Source: JACDAL01 sp963849115
GTDB lineage: Bacteria; Actinomycetota; CADDZG01; WHSQ01
Direction of reading: 5' to 3'
Assembly (NCBI GenBank): GCA_963849115.1
Contig: CAWKGK010000009.1
Location: forward strand, 186,001 to 250,000
DNA length: 64,000 bases
Shown: piece after piece, positions 55,482-64,000 of the stretch
Layout: each line of letters begins with the position of its first letter
Position numbering within the stretch: the stretch's first letter is position 1
Made by a program: the position numbers and the translations under genes
The notes under the pieces: generated by a model
The model's database searches: none
The model's input: the letters and a program-made list of their open reading frames with translations, nothing else
What the model was told of the DNA's origin: nothing

Positions 55482-58400
55482 TCAGTTGGCGGCGAGGACG
55501 GCTTCGAGGCGCTCCAGAAATGGCTTCGCCCCCAACCTCTCGAAGATCGCGTGGGCCTCTTTTGCGGCAGCCGGCGAGTCCGGGTGGTCCGGCCCCAGTA
55601 CGGTGATGCGGTCGAGTTGCGTCAGGGCCAGATCAAAGGGCACTCCGAGGTCGCGCAGCGCCTCCGTCGCTTTTGCGAACAGGTGGGCTCCTTCGTCTGT
55701 TCGTCCTTCGAGAGCAGCGCGTCCCGCTTCGAGACCAAGGCGCACGGCGTCGAGCCAGGCGCCGTGAACGTGTGCTTCTGTCAGCTTCTCCAGGGTCTCT
55801 GCGACGCGCTGTGGGTCGCTCAACCACAGGGCGCTGCGGCCGGCCGTTAGAAGGGCAAGGAAAGCCTCGGACCCGACCGGATACATTGCTGCTGCGAGGG
55901 TCGCCTTGTCGAAGGCCACCTCCAGCTCACCGCCGGCGAGGGAGACGACGGCTTCCGCATAGGGGAGCGCGCCTTTTCCCTCAGGGGAGGTGATGGATTC
56001 TGTGATCGGCTGCACCAGCCGTAATCGTTCCCCCGCCCGTGCTTGCTGGCCCTGGAGCGCGGCCAACATTGCCTCGCACGAACCGAAATAGATGGCAAAG
56101 ACTTCCGGCATGTCTGCATCCGAAAGGCTCGCGAGGGTCTCCTGCGCCCAGTTCCAGTCACCGCACCTGATCGCCGCCTGGCATGCGCCGAGGGCAAGAA
56201 AGATCTCGTCGCCGCGCAAACCCATCTGGCGCGCCATCTCCAGGCCGCGCTTTGTTGCTCCCAGCGACTGCTGCGGGTGGATGACCTCGAGCACGTAGCC
56301 CAGGTTGTTGAGGACGCGCGTTTGTTGCCTGGGATGTTCGGAGCCCTCGAAGATGGTGAGGATGCCCGCCTGCAGGGCCGCGGCCTCCCTCCATCGACCG
56401 GCCTCGTGAGCTGCGACGGCCTTGGTGGTCAGAGCATCGGTGATGATCGGCAGTAGGTTCAGTCGTTCTGCCGCCGCAAGTGTTCTGTCCGCCCATTCCG
56501 TAGCCGGGGCATGCTGTCCCATTATCATGTGTGCGCGCGCGAGCCGCTCCGCTACCAAGACGATCACAGGATCGGCCTCGAAGTCGCTCAACCCCTGCAG
56601 CGCTTCCTCCAGCAGGGCAATTGCGGCGTCCGGCTGGGCCCCTGTCGAGGAGGACGTTGCCCTGGAGAGCCTTAGCTCGGGCGACCATGTCTGTCTGTCC
56701 GTAGGGCTCTGCCCACGCCAGTACCTGGGACAGATACTGCTCGGCCGTGTCGTGGTCGCCGGCGCTCATGGCCGCCTCGGCGGCGCGCTCCCACAGACCC
56801 GCAAGCTCGAGAGGATCGGAGGTCAGGGGCAAGGCTTGCTCGATGTAAGTAACCGCCTGGCGGTAAACGCCGAGCGAGCCGGCCCTGTCCGCGGCCCGGC
56901 TGAGATAAGAGCGGGCCTTTGCGGCCAGCACTTCGGCCTCGTCTCCGCTCGCCGCGCTGTGAGCTTCTATGTAGTGCATGGCGACGACACCCGCCAACTC
57001 GTCGTCCTCGAGCGATTCGAAATAGGACGCGACGCGCGCATGACGCGCCGCCCGATCCCGGCGCGACAGCGTCTGGTAGGCGACCTCCCGGATCATGCTC
57101 TGCACGAACCCGTACTGTCCTCGCTCGGGAGAGTGGGGATCCACCTCGAGGGTCAGAAGATCCCGTCGCACGAGGTCACGCAGACGCTCTGTGAGCAGGT
57201 CGGCGTCCGCATCCCCGAACGCGTTCAATGCCTCCATGGTGAAGGTCTTCCCGAGGACTGAGGCATCTTGAAGCAACCGCCTGTCCTCGCCACTCAGTGC
57301 ATCGAGGCGTGCGGCGATCAAGGAATGAAGGGTCTCAGGGACATCGAGATGTTCGGGTGTCGCCTCGAGGCGAAAAGCATCTCCCTCCGGCACGAGGAAG
57401 CCGCGGTCGATGAGCATGCGCACCATCTCCACGCCGTACAAGGGAATGCCTTCGGCCCGATCGACGATCTGGTCGGTGACATGGTCGGGCAGTCCCTGAG
57501 CCACACCGGAAAGCAGCTTGCGCATGTCTTCGTCGGTGAGCGGCTCCAGGTGAATCGAGGTGAAGTTGCGCTGTCCCGCTCCCCAGGTTGGACGCCCGTC
57601 GAGCAGCTCGGGACGCGCCAGGCTCACGATCAAGATGGGGCGAGCGCGCGCCCACTCGAGGAGGTGGTCGATGAAATCGATCAGTCCGGGGTCGGCCCAC
57701 TGCAGGTCCTCGAACAGCATCACCGTGGGACCACGGTCTGAGACACGTTCGAAGAACATCCGCCATGCGGAGAAGAGCTCTTCTCGTTGGCCTGCGATGG
57801 CTGATTCGAGGCCGAGCAGATGAGCCAAGCGGGGCTCGATCCACCGCCGCTCGTCGAGATCGGCTACGTGTTCGTCCAGGGCCGCTGTAAGTTTCGAGCG
57901 GCTCGACGCGGCATCCTCACTCTCGAGGATCCGGGCGCGCATCCTGACCATCTCTCCGAGCGCCCAGAACGTCACACCTTCCCCATACGCGGGACACCGC
58001 CCGCGGTGCCAGTACACGTTCTCGACCACGCCGTCGATGTACTTTTCGAGCTCCCATGACAGGCGCGACTTGCCCACCCCGGCGACCCCGACGATCGAGA
58101 CAAGCCGCGTCTTTTTGTCCCGGGTGGTGGAGTGAAGCGCGTCCTTGAGCAGCCGCAGCTCCTCGTCTCTCCCCACGAACGGGGCCTCCAGCTCGCCGCT
58201 GCGCTTGAAGCCCCCCCGCCCGGCGATGACTCCCATCGCTTGCCACGCCTCCACCGGCAGCTCTTTGCCCTTGACGGTGTGCGCCCCAGCCCCCTGGAAC
58301 GAGATCGCAGCGCCGGCGGCGAGACGGGTGCGCTCTCCGACCAAAACCGTCCCCGGCGCTGCGGCCGACTGAAGGCGAGCCGCGGTGTTGACGAGGTCGC

Positions 58401-58974
58401 CCGCCACCATGCCCTGACCCTGTGCGCCCACAGTGACCGCCGCCTCGCCGGTGAGCGCGCCCGCTCGCAGCTTCAGATCGGCGGCGCCCACCTCGGCCCC
58501 CAGCGCGGCTACCTGATCGACGAGCTCCAGTGCGGCCCTGACCGCTCGCTCGGCGTCGTCCTCGTGCGCCACCGGCGCGCCCCACACGGCCATGACCGCG
58601 TCGCCGATGAACTTCTCGACCGTCCCGCCGTAACGGACGATCACGTCTCGGGCGGCGTCGAAGTAGCGAGTGAGGAGCTCGCGCACCTCTTCGGGGTCGC
58701 GCCGCTCGGACAACGCGGTGAAGCCCACGAGATCGGCAAACAGCACCGATACGAGTCGCCGTTCGGCGGCGGGCTCAGAGGTTTGGAATCGTCCCTCCGA
58801 TGCTGCCTGTGGAGGAGCGCTCGCCGAGATGGGCGCGCCGCATTCGCCGCAGAAGCTCTCGCCGCCCTCCAGCGGCGAGCCGCATGCCGGGCAGGCCTGG
58901 GCAAGAGAGGTGCCACAGCGTGTGCAGAACTTGCGGCCGGGGCGATTCTCCGCCCCGCAGCTCGAACAGACCAT
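55482..58974 (-). pseudogene. Adenylate/guanylate cyclase - AAA ATPase - TPR regulator, frameshifted
   Basis: ATG 58974 encodes zinc ribbons (CSSC, CTRC, CPAC, CGEC), a class III cyclase domain (LVSVLFADLVGFTAL, VEKFIGDAVMAVWG, LVNTAARLQ with metal Asp, Lys/Asp and Asn/Arg catalytic residues), an NTPase domain (PFVGRDEELRLL, VGVAGVGKSRLSW, LFEDLQWADPG) and the start of a TPR tail. At 56636-56642 (GGGCCCC on the plus strand) the frame breaks: the reading after VLLDRG becomes nonsense and ends at 56158, while TPR sequence (SDFEADPVIVLVAERLARAH, AATEWADRTL type repeats) continues in the other frame to the stop at 55482. Joined, about 1160 residues. Real frameshift or homopolymer error cannot be separated. 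Confidence 0.85.
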
Positions 58975-59002
58975 GGCGCCTTCCCCCTGGGTGGTCTGAG
59001 AA

Positions 59003-59055
59003 TTCTAGTTCAGTGCAGACAGGACCCCGCTCAGCGGGGCTGACTCTGCATAGAA
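59003..59055. repeat. 53-bp palindromic element, family C, copy 2
   Basis: The 41-bp core 59016-59056 matches 55429-55469 with only a few substitutions (CAGACAGG, CCCCGCT, AGCGGGGCT, ACTCTGCA, AGAAG); a 6-nt insertion lengthens the left arm. The left end ATTCTA supplies, on the minus strand, TAGAAT, a possible -10 for the cyclase gene 28 bp away. Confidence 0.82.
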
Positions 59056-59057
59056 GC

Positions 59058-59774
59058 TCAGACGAGGGCCCGGACCACCACGGCCACGCCCGTGGCCGCC
59101 GCAAACGAGAGGACCGCCGGTCTCAGCCAGGCGCGGTCGAGGCGGCGGGCGAGGCGCGACGAAAGCAGGAGCCCCGCGGCGAGGCCGGGCAACAGCTGCA
59201 GGGCCAGCACGAAGTCTCCTCTCGTCACTCGATGCGCCAGCGCCAGGCCCGCGAGCGACATGATGCTGCCGATCACGAACGAAGCCGACAAGGTCGCGCG
59301 CAGCTGGGGGCCGGGCCGGTGCTGATAGGCGAGCGCTGCGGGGGGCCCTCCCACCGCGGCCGTTGTCCCCATGACCCCCGAGACCATGCCGAGTGCCAGC
59401 TGGGTGCGCCGGCCCGCCTCGAACGAAGGAGCAAGAGCACTAACCGCGACGCCCGCGAGCAGGCCCGCTCCGGTTAGAACCGCGAGCTCGTCGCTCGGCC
59501 ACGACCCGACGAGCCAGACCCCCACTGCAGTTCCCACCACCCGTCCGATCGTCAGTCTTACGAGGCCCCCGGCTTCAATGTCGTAGCGCTCCCTGAAGGC
59601 GAGGACGATCGTCATCGGCATCGACATGATCAAGACCGTCGCGGGCAGCGCCTCCGGGCGGAGCAATCCCAAGAGCGGGACGACCACGAAGGAGAAACCG
59701 AAGCCTATCGAGCCCTGGATGACCGCTCCTACTCCCACGCCCAGCAGGAACAGAACCAGGACGCCATTGCTCAC
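59058..59774 (-). CDS. TauE/SafE (TSUP) family permease
   Basis: 238 residues, about eight membrane helices. Family blocks: GVGVGAVIQGSIGFGFSF, LPATVLIMSMP, MVSGVMGTTAAVGGPPAALA. Exports sulfite or organosulfonates in characterised members; substrate here unknown. GTG start 59774. Its stop is 2 bp from family C copy 2. Confidence 0.88.
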   Translation of the reverse strand: MSNGVLVLFLLGVGVGAVIQGSIGFGFSFVVVPLLGLLRPEALPATVLIMSMPMTIVLAFRERYDIEAGGLVRLTIGRVVGTAVGVWLVGSWPSDELAVLTGAGLLAGVAVSALAPSFEAGRRTQLALGMVSGVMGTTAAVGGPPAALAYQHRPGPQLRATLSASFVIGSIMSLAGLALAHRVTRGDFVLALQLLPGLAAGLLLSSRLARRLDRAWLRPAVLSFAAATGVAVVVRALV

Positions 59775-59904
59775 CTGCTCTTCACCGTTCCGGATGGTAG
59801 TCGAGGGCCGATATGTCTGTCCTGGAATACGCCAGGCCCGGCGGGGTAGGAACAGAGCTTGCTCTTAATGCACTAAGCAGCATCCAAAGGGAGGAAAGAC
59901 AGCC

Positions 59905-61428
59905 ATGAGTCTTACCAATATGCCCACGGTATCTACCAAACCGTCTCTTGAATTACCCGACATGTTTGACGGCGCGGTGATCAAGTCGGATGGCGGACCA
60001 CCCACCCTGCAACTCAGCATCGGTGGCGAGTGGCGCGAAGCTCGCAGCGGCGAGACATTCGAAGTCAACTCACCGATCGACGGCAGCGTCCTCGCCCGCG
60101 CGCAGAAGGCGGACAGCGGCGATATCGAAGCTGCCATCCAAGCGGCAGCCAAAGCGCGCGTCGACTTCCGAAAGATCCCCGCGTCGGACCGTCTCGAGAT
60201 CTGCAAGGCGGCGGCCGAGCTCATGCACGAGCTCCTGGACGACTTCATCGAGGCCGTGGTCTTGGACCTCGGCAAAACGCGCACTCAGGCGAAATCGGAA
60301 GTTTCCTCCACCGCCGAGCGTCTCGAGCTCGTGCGCGAGGAAGTGCGCAAGATCTTCGGGGAGTATCTCCCCGGCGACTGGATCGGCGACACGCAGGGCA
60401 AGGCGGGAATAGTCTTGCGGGAGCCGGTGGGCACCGTCGCCGCGATCGGACCGTTCAATTACCCGTTGTTCCTTTCGGCATCGAAGATCATTCCGGCAAT
60501 CGCTGCCGGTAACACGGTCGTGGCAAAGGCTCCTTCGGATGATCCCATCGCTATGATCATGTTCGCTCGTGTGATGGAGGAAGCGGGCCTGCCTGCCGGA
60601 GTTCTCAACGTCGTCACCGGGCGCGGATCTGAAGTGGGCGACATCTTCGCCTCGCATGACGAGATCTCGATGATCTCGTTCACCGGCTCGACCGGAGTGG
60701 GCCGCAGCATCGCATCGCTGGCGGGACCCAAACCCTTGCATTTGGAGTTGGGAGGAAACGCAGCCGGGATCGTGCTCGCTGATTCAGACCTCGAGAATGC
60801 TGTTTCCAAGTCGGTCACGGGGGCGTTCAAGAACGCCGGGCAGCGCTGCGACGCGCTGAGCCGCATTCTCGTGGAGGAATCGGTCTACAACGAATATGTC
60901 GAACGGGCGACCGAGGTGGCGGCGGGATACAAGGTCGGCGATCCTCGCGCCGACGGGGTCGATGTCGGGCCCCTCGTGAACCAGAAAGCAGCCAAACGCG
61001 TCAACGCGCTGGTAACGGACGCGACCGACAAGGGCGCCAAGCTATTGCTGGGGGGGGAAGCCAAGGATTGTTATCACGAGCCCACCGTCCTTACCGAAGT
61101 GCCTTTGGAGGCCGAGATTGCATGGGAGGAAACCTTCGGCCCGGTGCTCCCGATTATCCGGGTTCGTGACCTCGATCATGCCTTGGAGATCGCCAACCGC
61201 TCTCGTTACGGGCTCGACTCTTCGGTGTTCACGTCTAACCTGGACAAGGCATGGAAGGCGGCGCGCGCCCTGGAGGTTGGCATGGTGCACATCAACGACG
61301 CACCGGCCCACGGCGTGGGCCACTTCCCGTTTGGTGGGTTCAAGCCGGACTCAGGCATCGGCCGCGAGGGCCTTGGCTACTCGATCGACGAGGTGACGAT
61401 CCTCAAGACGGTAGTGATGCCGAGCTAG
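59905..61428 (+). CDS. Aldehyde dehydrogenase superfamily, GapN-like (non-phosphorylating GAPDH)
   Basis: 507 residues. Catalytic Cys in NAGQRCDALSRILV (about 315), Glu in LELGGNAAGIVL (about 281), oxyanion Asn in IGPFNYPLF (about 185), PFGGFKPDSGIGREG near the end. The CDALSR surroundings are those of archaeal-type GapN, which oxidises glyceraldehyde-3-phosphate directly to 3-phosphoglycerate. GGGAGGAAAG precedes ATG 59905. Lactaldehyde or other aldehyde dehydrogenase is possible. Confidence 0.86.
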   Translation: MSLTNMPTVSTKPSLELPDMFDGAVIKSDGGPPTLQLSIGGEWREARSGETFEVNSPIDGSVLARAQKADSGDIEAAIQAAAKARVDFRKIPASDRLEICKAAAELMHELLDDFIEAVVLDLGKTRTQAKSEVSSTAERLELVREEVRKIFGEYLPGDWIGDTQGKAGIVLREPVGTVAAIGPFNYPLFLSASKIIPAIAAGNTVVAKAPSDDPIAMIMFARVMEEAGLPAGVLNVVTGRGSEVGDIFASHDEISMISFTGSTGVGRSIASLAGPKPLHLELGGNAAGIVLADSDLENAVSKSVTGAFKNAGQRCDALSRILVEESVYNEYVERATEVAAGYKVGDPRADGVDVGPLVNQKAAKRVNALVTDATDKGAKLLLGGEAKDCYHEPTVLTEVPLEAEIAWEETFGPVLPIIRVRDLDHALEIANRSRYGLDSSVFTSNLDKAWKAARALEVGMVHINDAPAHGVGHFPFGGFKPDSGIGREGLGYSIDEVTILKTVVMPS

Positions 61429-61453
61429 TTTCTCGGCGTGGCGTCTTGTGGGG

Positions 61454-61675
61454 TTAGGCGCTCTTTACGAAGCAGAAGCAGCCGAGAAGCGAGCAGATGC
61501 AGCCCTCTTCCTCCCGATGGGGGCTCTCCGGCTTGCACACTCCGCAGTCGCAGCCGCAGAATCCGGCTTCGATGGCCTCGGAGTGGTCGTGGAAGCGAAC
61601 CTCCATGCCTCCGGGGATCCCGTTGGCGTCATATCGCCAGGCGTGCCCTGCCGCATAGCCCCACGGGTTCACCAT
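61454..61675 (-). CDS. Small Cys-rich protein
   Basis: 73 residues from ATG 61675. N-terminal part NPWGYAAGHAWRYDANGIPG and a C-terminal cluster FCGCDCGVCKP ... GCICSLLGCFCF with eight Cys in about 30 residues, suggestive of metal binding. No family recognised and no clear RBS. It fills most of the 342-bp gap between gapN and the DUF1028 gene. Confidence 0.45.
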   Translation of the reverse strand: MVNPWGYAAGHAWRYDANGIPGGMEVRFHDHSEAIEAGFCGCDCGVCKPESPHREEEGCICSLLGCFCFVKSA

Positions 61676-61755
61676 GGAGAGCACTTCAGGACAGTTCGAT
61701 ACATCATGTCTAGGTTGTCGGCGCTTTCCTGCCCGGGCTGAAGCACTGCCGCTAG

Positions 61756-61761
61756 TAGCAT
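61756..61761 (+). promoter_or_regulatory. -10 box of a probable leaderless promoter for the DUF1028 gene
   Basis: TAGCAT, 9-nt spacer, ATG 61771. Confidence 0.4.
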
Positions 61762-61770
61762 CTGGCAGCA

Positions 61771-62643
61771 ATGACCTTTTCGATCGTCGCTTTCGACCCG
61801 AACGCCTCTCCCTCGCCTGAGTGGGGGGTTGCCGTGGCCTCCAAGTTTTTGGCAGTGGGCGCGGTGGTCCCCGCGGCCCGGGCCGGAGTTGGAGCCATCG
61901 CCACCCAGGCCTTTGCCAACGTCTCCTACACGTCCCGCGGTCTCGACGCCCTGGCCGCCGGGGACGACGCCGTCACCGTGCTCCGAGCCCTGACCGAGAG
62001 CGACGAGGAGAGAGAGCAACGCCAGGCGGGGATCGTCGATGCCCGAGGTGGAACGGCCACCTACACCGGCAAAGAGTGCATGAACTGGGCGGGGGGCCGC
62101 ACCGGCGAGGGCTACTGCTGCCAGGGCAACATCCTTACCGGCGCGGCGGTGGTCGACGACATGGTGAGAGCCTTCGAGGCCGGAGAGGGAGAGCTCGCGA
62201 GCCGGTTGGTCGACGCGCTCGTGGCCGGATACGAGGCAGGCGGAGACGCACGCGGAATGCAGTCGGCCGCGTTGCTGGTGGTAAGACAAGGTGGGGGTTA
62301 CCTGGGCGGCACCGACGAGACCGTGAACCTGAGGACCGACGATCATCCAGATGCCGTTTACGAGCTCGAGCGCTTGTTCTCGCTGCACCAATTCTATTTC
62401 CCGCGACCCGAGGCCCTCGAGTTCGAGGTGATCGACGAGTCGCTGGCTTCGGAGATGAAAGCGTTGCTCGCGGAGCTTGGCTACAAGCCGGGATCTGGCG
62501 CAAACTACGACCGAAAGCTCAGGAATGCCCTGTTCGATTTCGTGGGCACGGAGAACCTCGAGCAACGCTGGAATGACGGGGGCCGCGTGGATCGACAAGT
62601 CGTCGCTTATCTGCGCCGGATGTCGCAAGACCGCCTCGCCTAG
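61771..62643 (+). CDS. DUF1028 family protein (putative Ntn-type hydrolase)
   Basis: 290 residues. Matches DUF1028: TFSIVAFDP at the N-terminus (the presumed nucleophile region), WGVAVASKFLAVGAVVPAARAG, GIVDARGGTATYTG, YCCQGNILTGAAVVDDM. The C-terminal 80 residues add a peptidoglycan-binding-like helical region as in some longer members. Substrate unknown. Confidence 0.87.
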   Translation: MTFSIVAFDPNASPSPEWGVAVASKFLAVGAVVPAARAGVGAIATQAFANVSYTSRGLDALAAGDDAVTVLRALTESDEEREQRQAGIVDARGGTATYTGKECMNWAGGRTGEGYCCQGNILTGAAVVDDMVRAFEAGEGELASRLVDALVAGYEAGGDARGMQSAALLVVRQGGGYLGGTDETVNLRTDDHPDAVYELERLFSLHQFYFPRPEALEFEVIDESLASEMKALLAELGYKPGSGANYDRKLRNALFDFVGTENLEQRWNDGGRVDRQVVAYLRRMSQDRLA

Positions 62644-62666
62644 CCGTCGGTTCGATGGGCTGGGCG

Positions 62667-62672
62667 TAGATT
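62667..62672 (+). promoter_or_regulatory. -10 box of a probable leaderless promoter for the second cyclase gene
   Basis: TAGATT, 6-nt spacer, ATG 62679, no Shine-Dalgarno sequence. Confidence 0.5.
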
Positions 62673-62678
62673 GAAGCC

Positions 62679-64000
62679 ATGGTCATTTGCTCCAACTGCG
62701 GAGAGAGCAATCCCGAGCGAGCCAGCTTCTGCTTGAGCTGCGGGACTCCCCTGCCCACAGCGGTCCCTAGTCGAGCCGTGCGCAAGATCGTGACCGTCGT
62801 CTTCTGCGACGTCACGGGATTCACAGGGTTGGGGGAGGAGCTGGACCCGGAATCCTTGCGGGCGATCATGGCGCGCTATTTCTCCGCAGCCAGCGGCGTT
62901 CTACAGCGCCATGGTGGGGTGGTCGAGAAGTTCATCGGTGACGCGGTGATGGCGGTGTTCGGAGTGCCCACGCTCCATGAGGACGATGCGCTGCGGGCGG
63001 TGCGAGCGGCTGCAGGGATCTTGGACGAGCTCGATGACCTCAACGAAGAGCTCGAACGGGACACAGGAATCCGTATAGCCGTGCGTATCGGCGTCAATAC
63101 CGGCGAGGTCGTCGCCGGCGATCCGGCTTCCGGACAGACGATGGTGACGGGCGATGCTGTCAACGTCGCGGCCCGCCTCGAGCAAGCTGCCTCTCCGGGA
63201 GAGATTCTCATCGGCGCGCCGACCTTCCGTCTGACCAAGGACGCCGTTGACGCTAAAGCGATCGCGCCCTTGGCCCTCAGAGGCAAGTCACGGGAGCTCG
63301 AGGCGTTTCGGCTCATAGCCGTTCATCCCGGCACCCCCATGCTTTCTCGGAGGATGGACTCCCCGTTGGTGGGACGGCGGCACGAGCTGATGCTGCTTAA
63401 GGAATCCTTCGGCAGATCTGTTCGAGAACGTTCCTGCCACCTGTTCACCATGCTCGGGGCGGCGGGCGTGGGTAAGTCGCGTTTGGCCACAGAGTTGGTC
63501 GACAACAGTGACGCGCGCGTCCACTGGGGCCGTTGCCTGCCCTACGGAGAGGGGATCACCTACTACCCAATAGAAGAGATCGTCCGAGATGCCGCCGACC
63601 TGAGGAACGATGGCGGCTCAGATGAAGTGACCGCCAAGATCGCATCTCTGTTCGACGAACACGGAGAGCAGGAAGGGCGTGTGCTCGCTCAACTCCTGGC
63701 ACAAGCATGTGGCATCCGTGAGGTCACGACTTCATGGGAGGAAAGCGCGTGGGCGGTGCGCAGACTGTTCGAGATGCTGGCCGGAGAAGGACCCCAGATC
63801 GTCGTGATCGACGACCTGCAGTGGGCCGAGCCGGCGTTGCTGGACTTGATCGAATACGTGGCCGACTGGACGCAGGACGTTCCGCTGCTGTTGCTGTGCA
63901 TGTCTCGGCCCGAGCTTCTCGACCAGAGACCAGCGTGGGCGGGGGGCAAGTTCAACGCGACATCGATCTTGCTCGAGCCGCTCACGACAACGGAAACCGA
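62679..64000 (+). CDS. Adenylate/guanylate cyclase - AAA ATPase regulator, 5' part (runs off the window)
   Basis: 440 codons, open at the right edge. N-terminal zinc ribbon (CSNC, CLSC), class III cyclase domain (about 30-200) with metal Asp in VVFCDVTGFTGLG, EKFIGDAVMAVFG and AVNVAARLEQA (Lys, Asp, Asn, Arg all present), then an NTPase domain starting PLVGRRHELMLLKESFG with P-loop GAAGVGKSRLA and Walker B VVIDDLQWAEP. Same domain order as the gene at 55482-58974, but clearly diverged. ATG 62679 follows TAGATT by 6 nt. Confidence 0.88.
   Translation, partial: MVICSNCGESNPERASFCLSCGTPLPTAVPSRAVRKIVTVVFCDVTGFTGLGEELDPESLRAIMARYFSAASGVLQRHGGVVEKFIGDAVMAVFGVPTLHEDDALRAVRAAAGILDELDDLNEELERDTGIRIAVRIGVNTGEVVAGDPASGQTMVTGDAVNVAARLEQAASPGEILIGAPTFRLTKDAVDAKAIAPLALRGKSRELEAFRLIAVHPGTPMLSRRMDSPLVGRRHELMLLKESFGRSVRERSCHLFTMLGAAGVGKSRLATELVDNSDARVHWGRCLPYGEGITYYPIEEIVRDAADLRNDGGSDEVTAKIASLFDEHGEQEGRVLAQLLAQACGIREVTTSWEESAWAVRRLFEMLAGEGPQIVVIDDLQWAEPALLDLIEYVADWTQDVPLLLLCMSRPELLDQRPAWAGGKFNATSILLEPLTTTET

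Noticed and set aside
56636..56642. Programmed frameshift in the cyclase gene
   Set aside because: GGGCCCC is a run where a sequencing or replication slip is likely; it is not a recognised slippery site.
61429..61771. Plus-strand ORFs in the gapN-DUF1028 gap
   Set aside because: Composition and motifs favour the minus-strand Cys-rich frame; the plus-strand ones look like shadows.

Overview
The window is GC-rich, densely packed bacterial chromosome, most likely from a deep-branching or uncultured member of the Actinomycetota. Supporting signs are a DUF5319 protein, a FolP2-type dihydropteroate synthase paralogue, HadA/HadB-like hydratases, a PASTA-domain Ser/Thr kinase, the order glyA - wecA - atpZ/atpI - atpBEFHAGD, an RpiB of the type with Glu instead of Cys in the active-site loop, many GTG/TTG starts, 4-bp start/stop overlaps, and many TANNNT boxes 6-9 nt before a start codon (leaderless transcription). 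I cannot resolve the class. I recognised no tRNA, rRNA, transposase, prophage or CRISPR.

Layout. 1-6.4 kb: a translation/termination block (partial gene, talC, rho, a small membrane protein, rpmE, DUF1385, prfA, prmC, Sua5). 6.4-11.3 kb: M32 carboxypeptidase (minus), then LMW phosphatase, rpiB, glyA, wecA. 11.3-12.4 kb: an AbiEi/DUF559 endonuclease-like gene bracketed by two copies of a 47-bp palindrome. 12.4-22.8 kb: the F1Fo ATP synthase operon with a Rex-like operator. Directly after atpD is a 5' stump of atpC, then about 2.7 kb of foreign-looking sequence (a frameshifted secreted protein made of 11-residue repeats and two membrane proteins), then the intact atpC and a third palindrome copy. 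22.8-29.9 kb: small proteins, SpoIID/LytB protein, NifU-like, MeaB, methylmalonyl-CoA mutase, Nudix. 30-32.7 kb: enoyl-CoA hydratase, EtfB, EtfA. 33-36.5 kb: lipid phosphatases, lipid kinase, YihY. 36.5-42 kb: IscS, MnmA, methyltransferase, LigA with an intrinsic terminator. 42.3-44 kb: three hotdog hydratases. 44-51 kb: rhomboid, lipoprotein, PASTA kinase, Nudix, DMT transporter, FolP2, prepilin peptidase, DUF5319. 51-55.4 kb: ParA, Zn-ribbon, basic Lys/Ala protein, dodecin, MBL hydrolase, HutI. 55.4-59.8 kb: a frameshifted adenylate cyclase/AAA/TPR regulator and a TauE transporter. 59.9-64 kb: GapN-like dehydrogenase, a Cys-rich small protein, DUF1028, and the 5' part of a second cyclase/ATPase regulator.

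Working together: MeaB and the mutase, with the enoyl-CoA hydratase, EtfAB and the hydratases, point to acyl-CoA and propionate-type metabolism. IscS with MnmA gives sulfur transfer to tRNA wobble uridine. The ATP synthase set is complete, but its epsilon gene is displaced. The most unusual signal is a set of distinct 40-53 bp palindromic element families. They sit between genes, bracket single genes, supply a stop codon (hutI), straddle a start (mnmA), or, as a 66-bp tandem hairpin unit, lie in frame inside a gene (mnmA).
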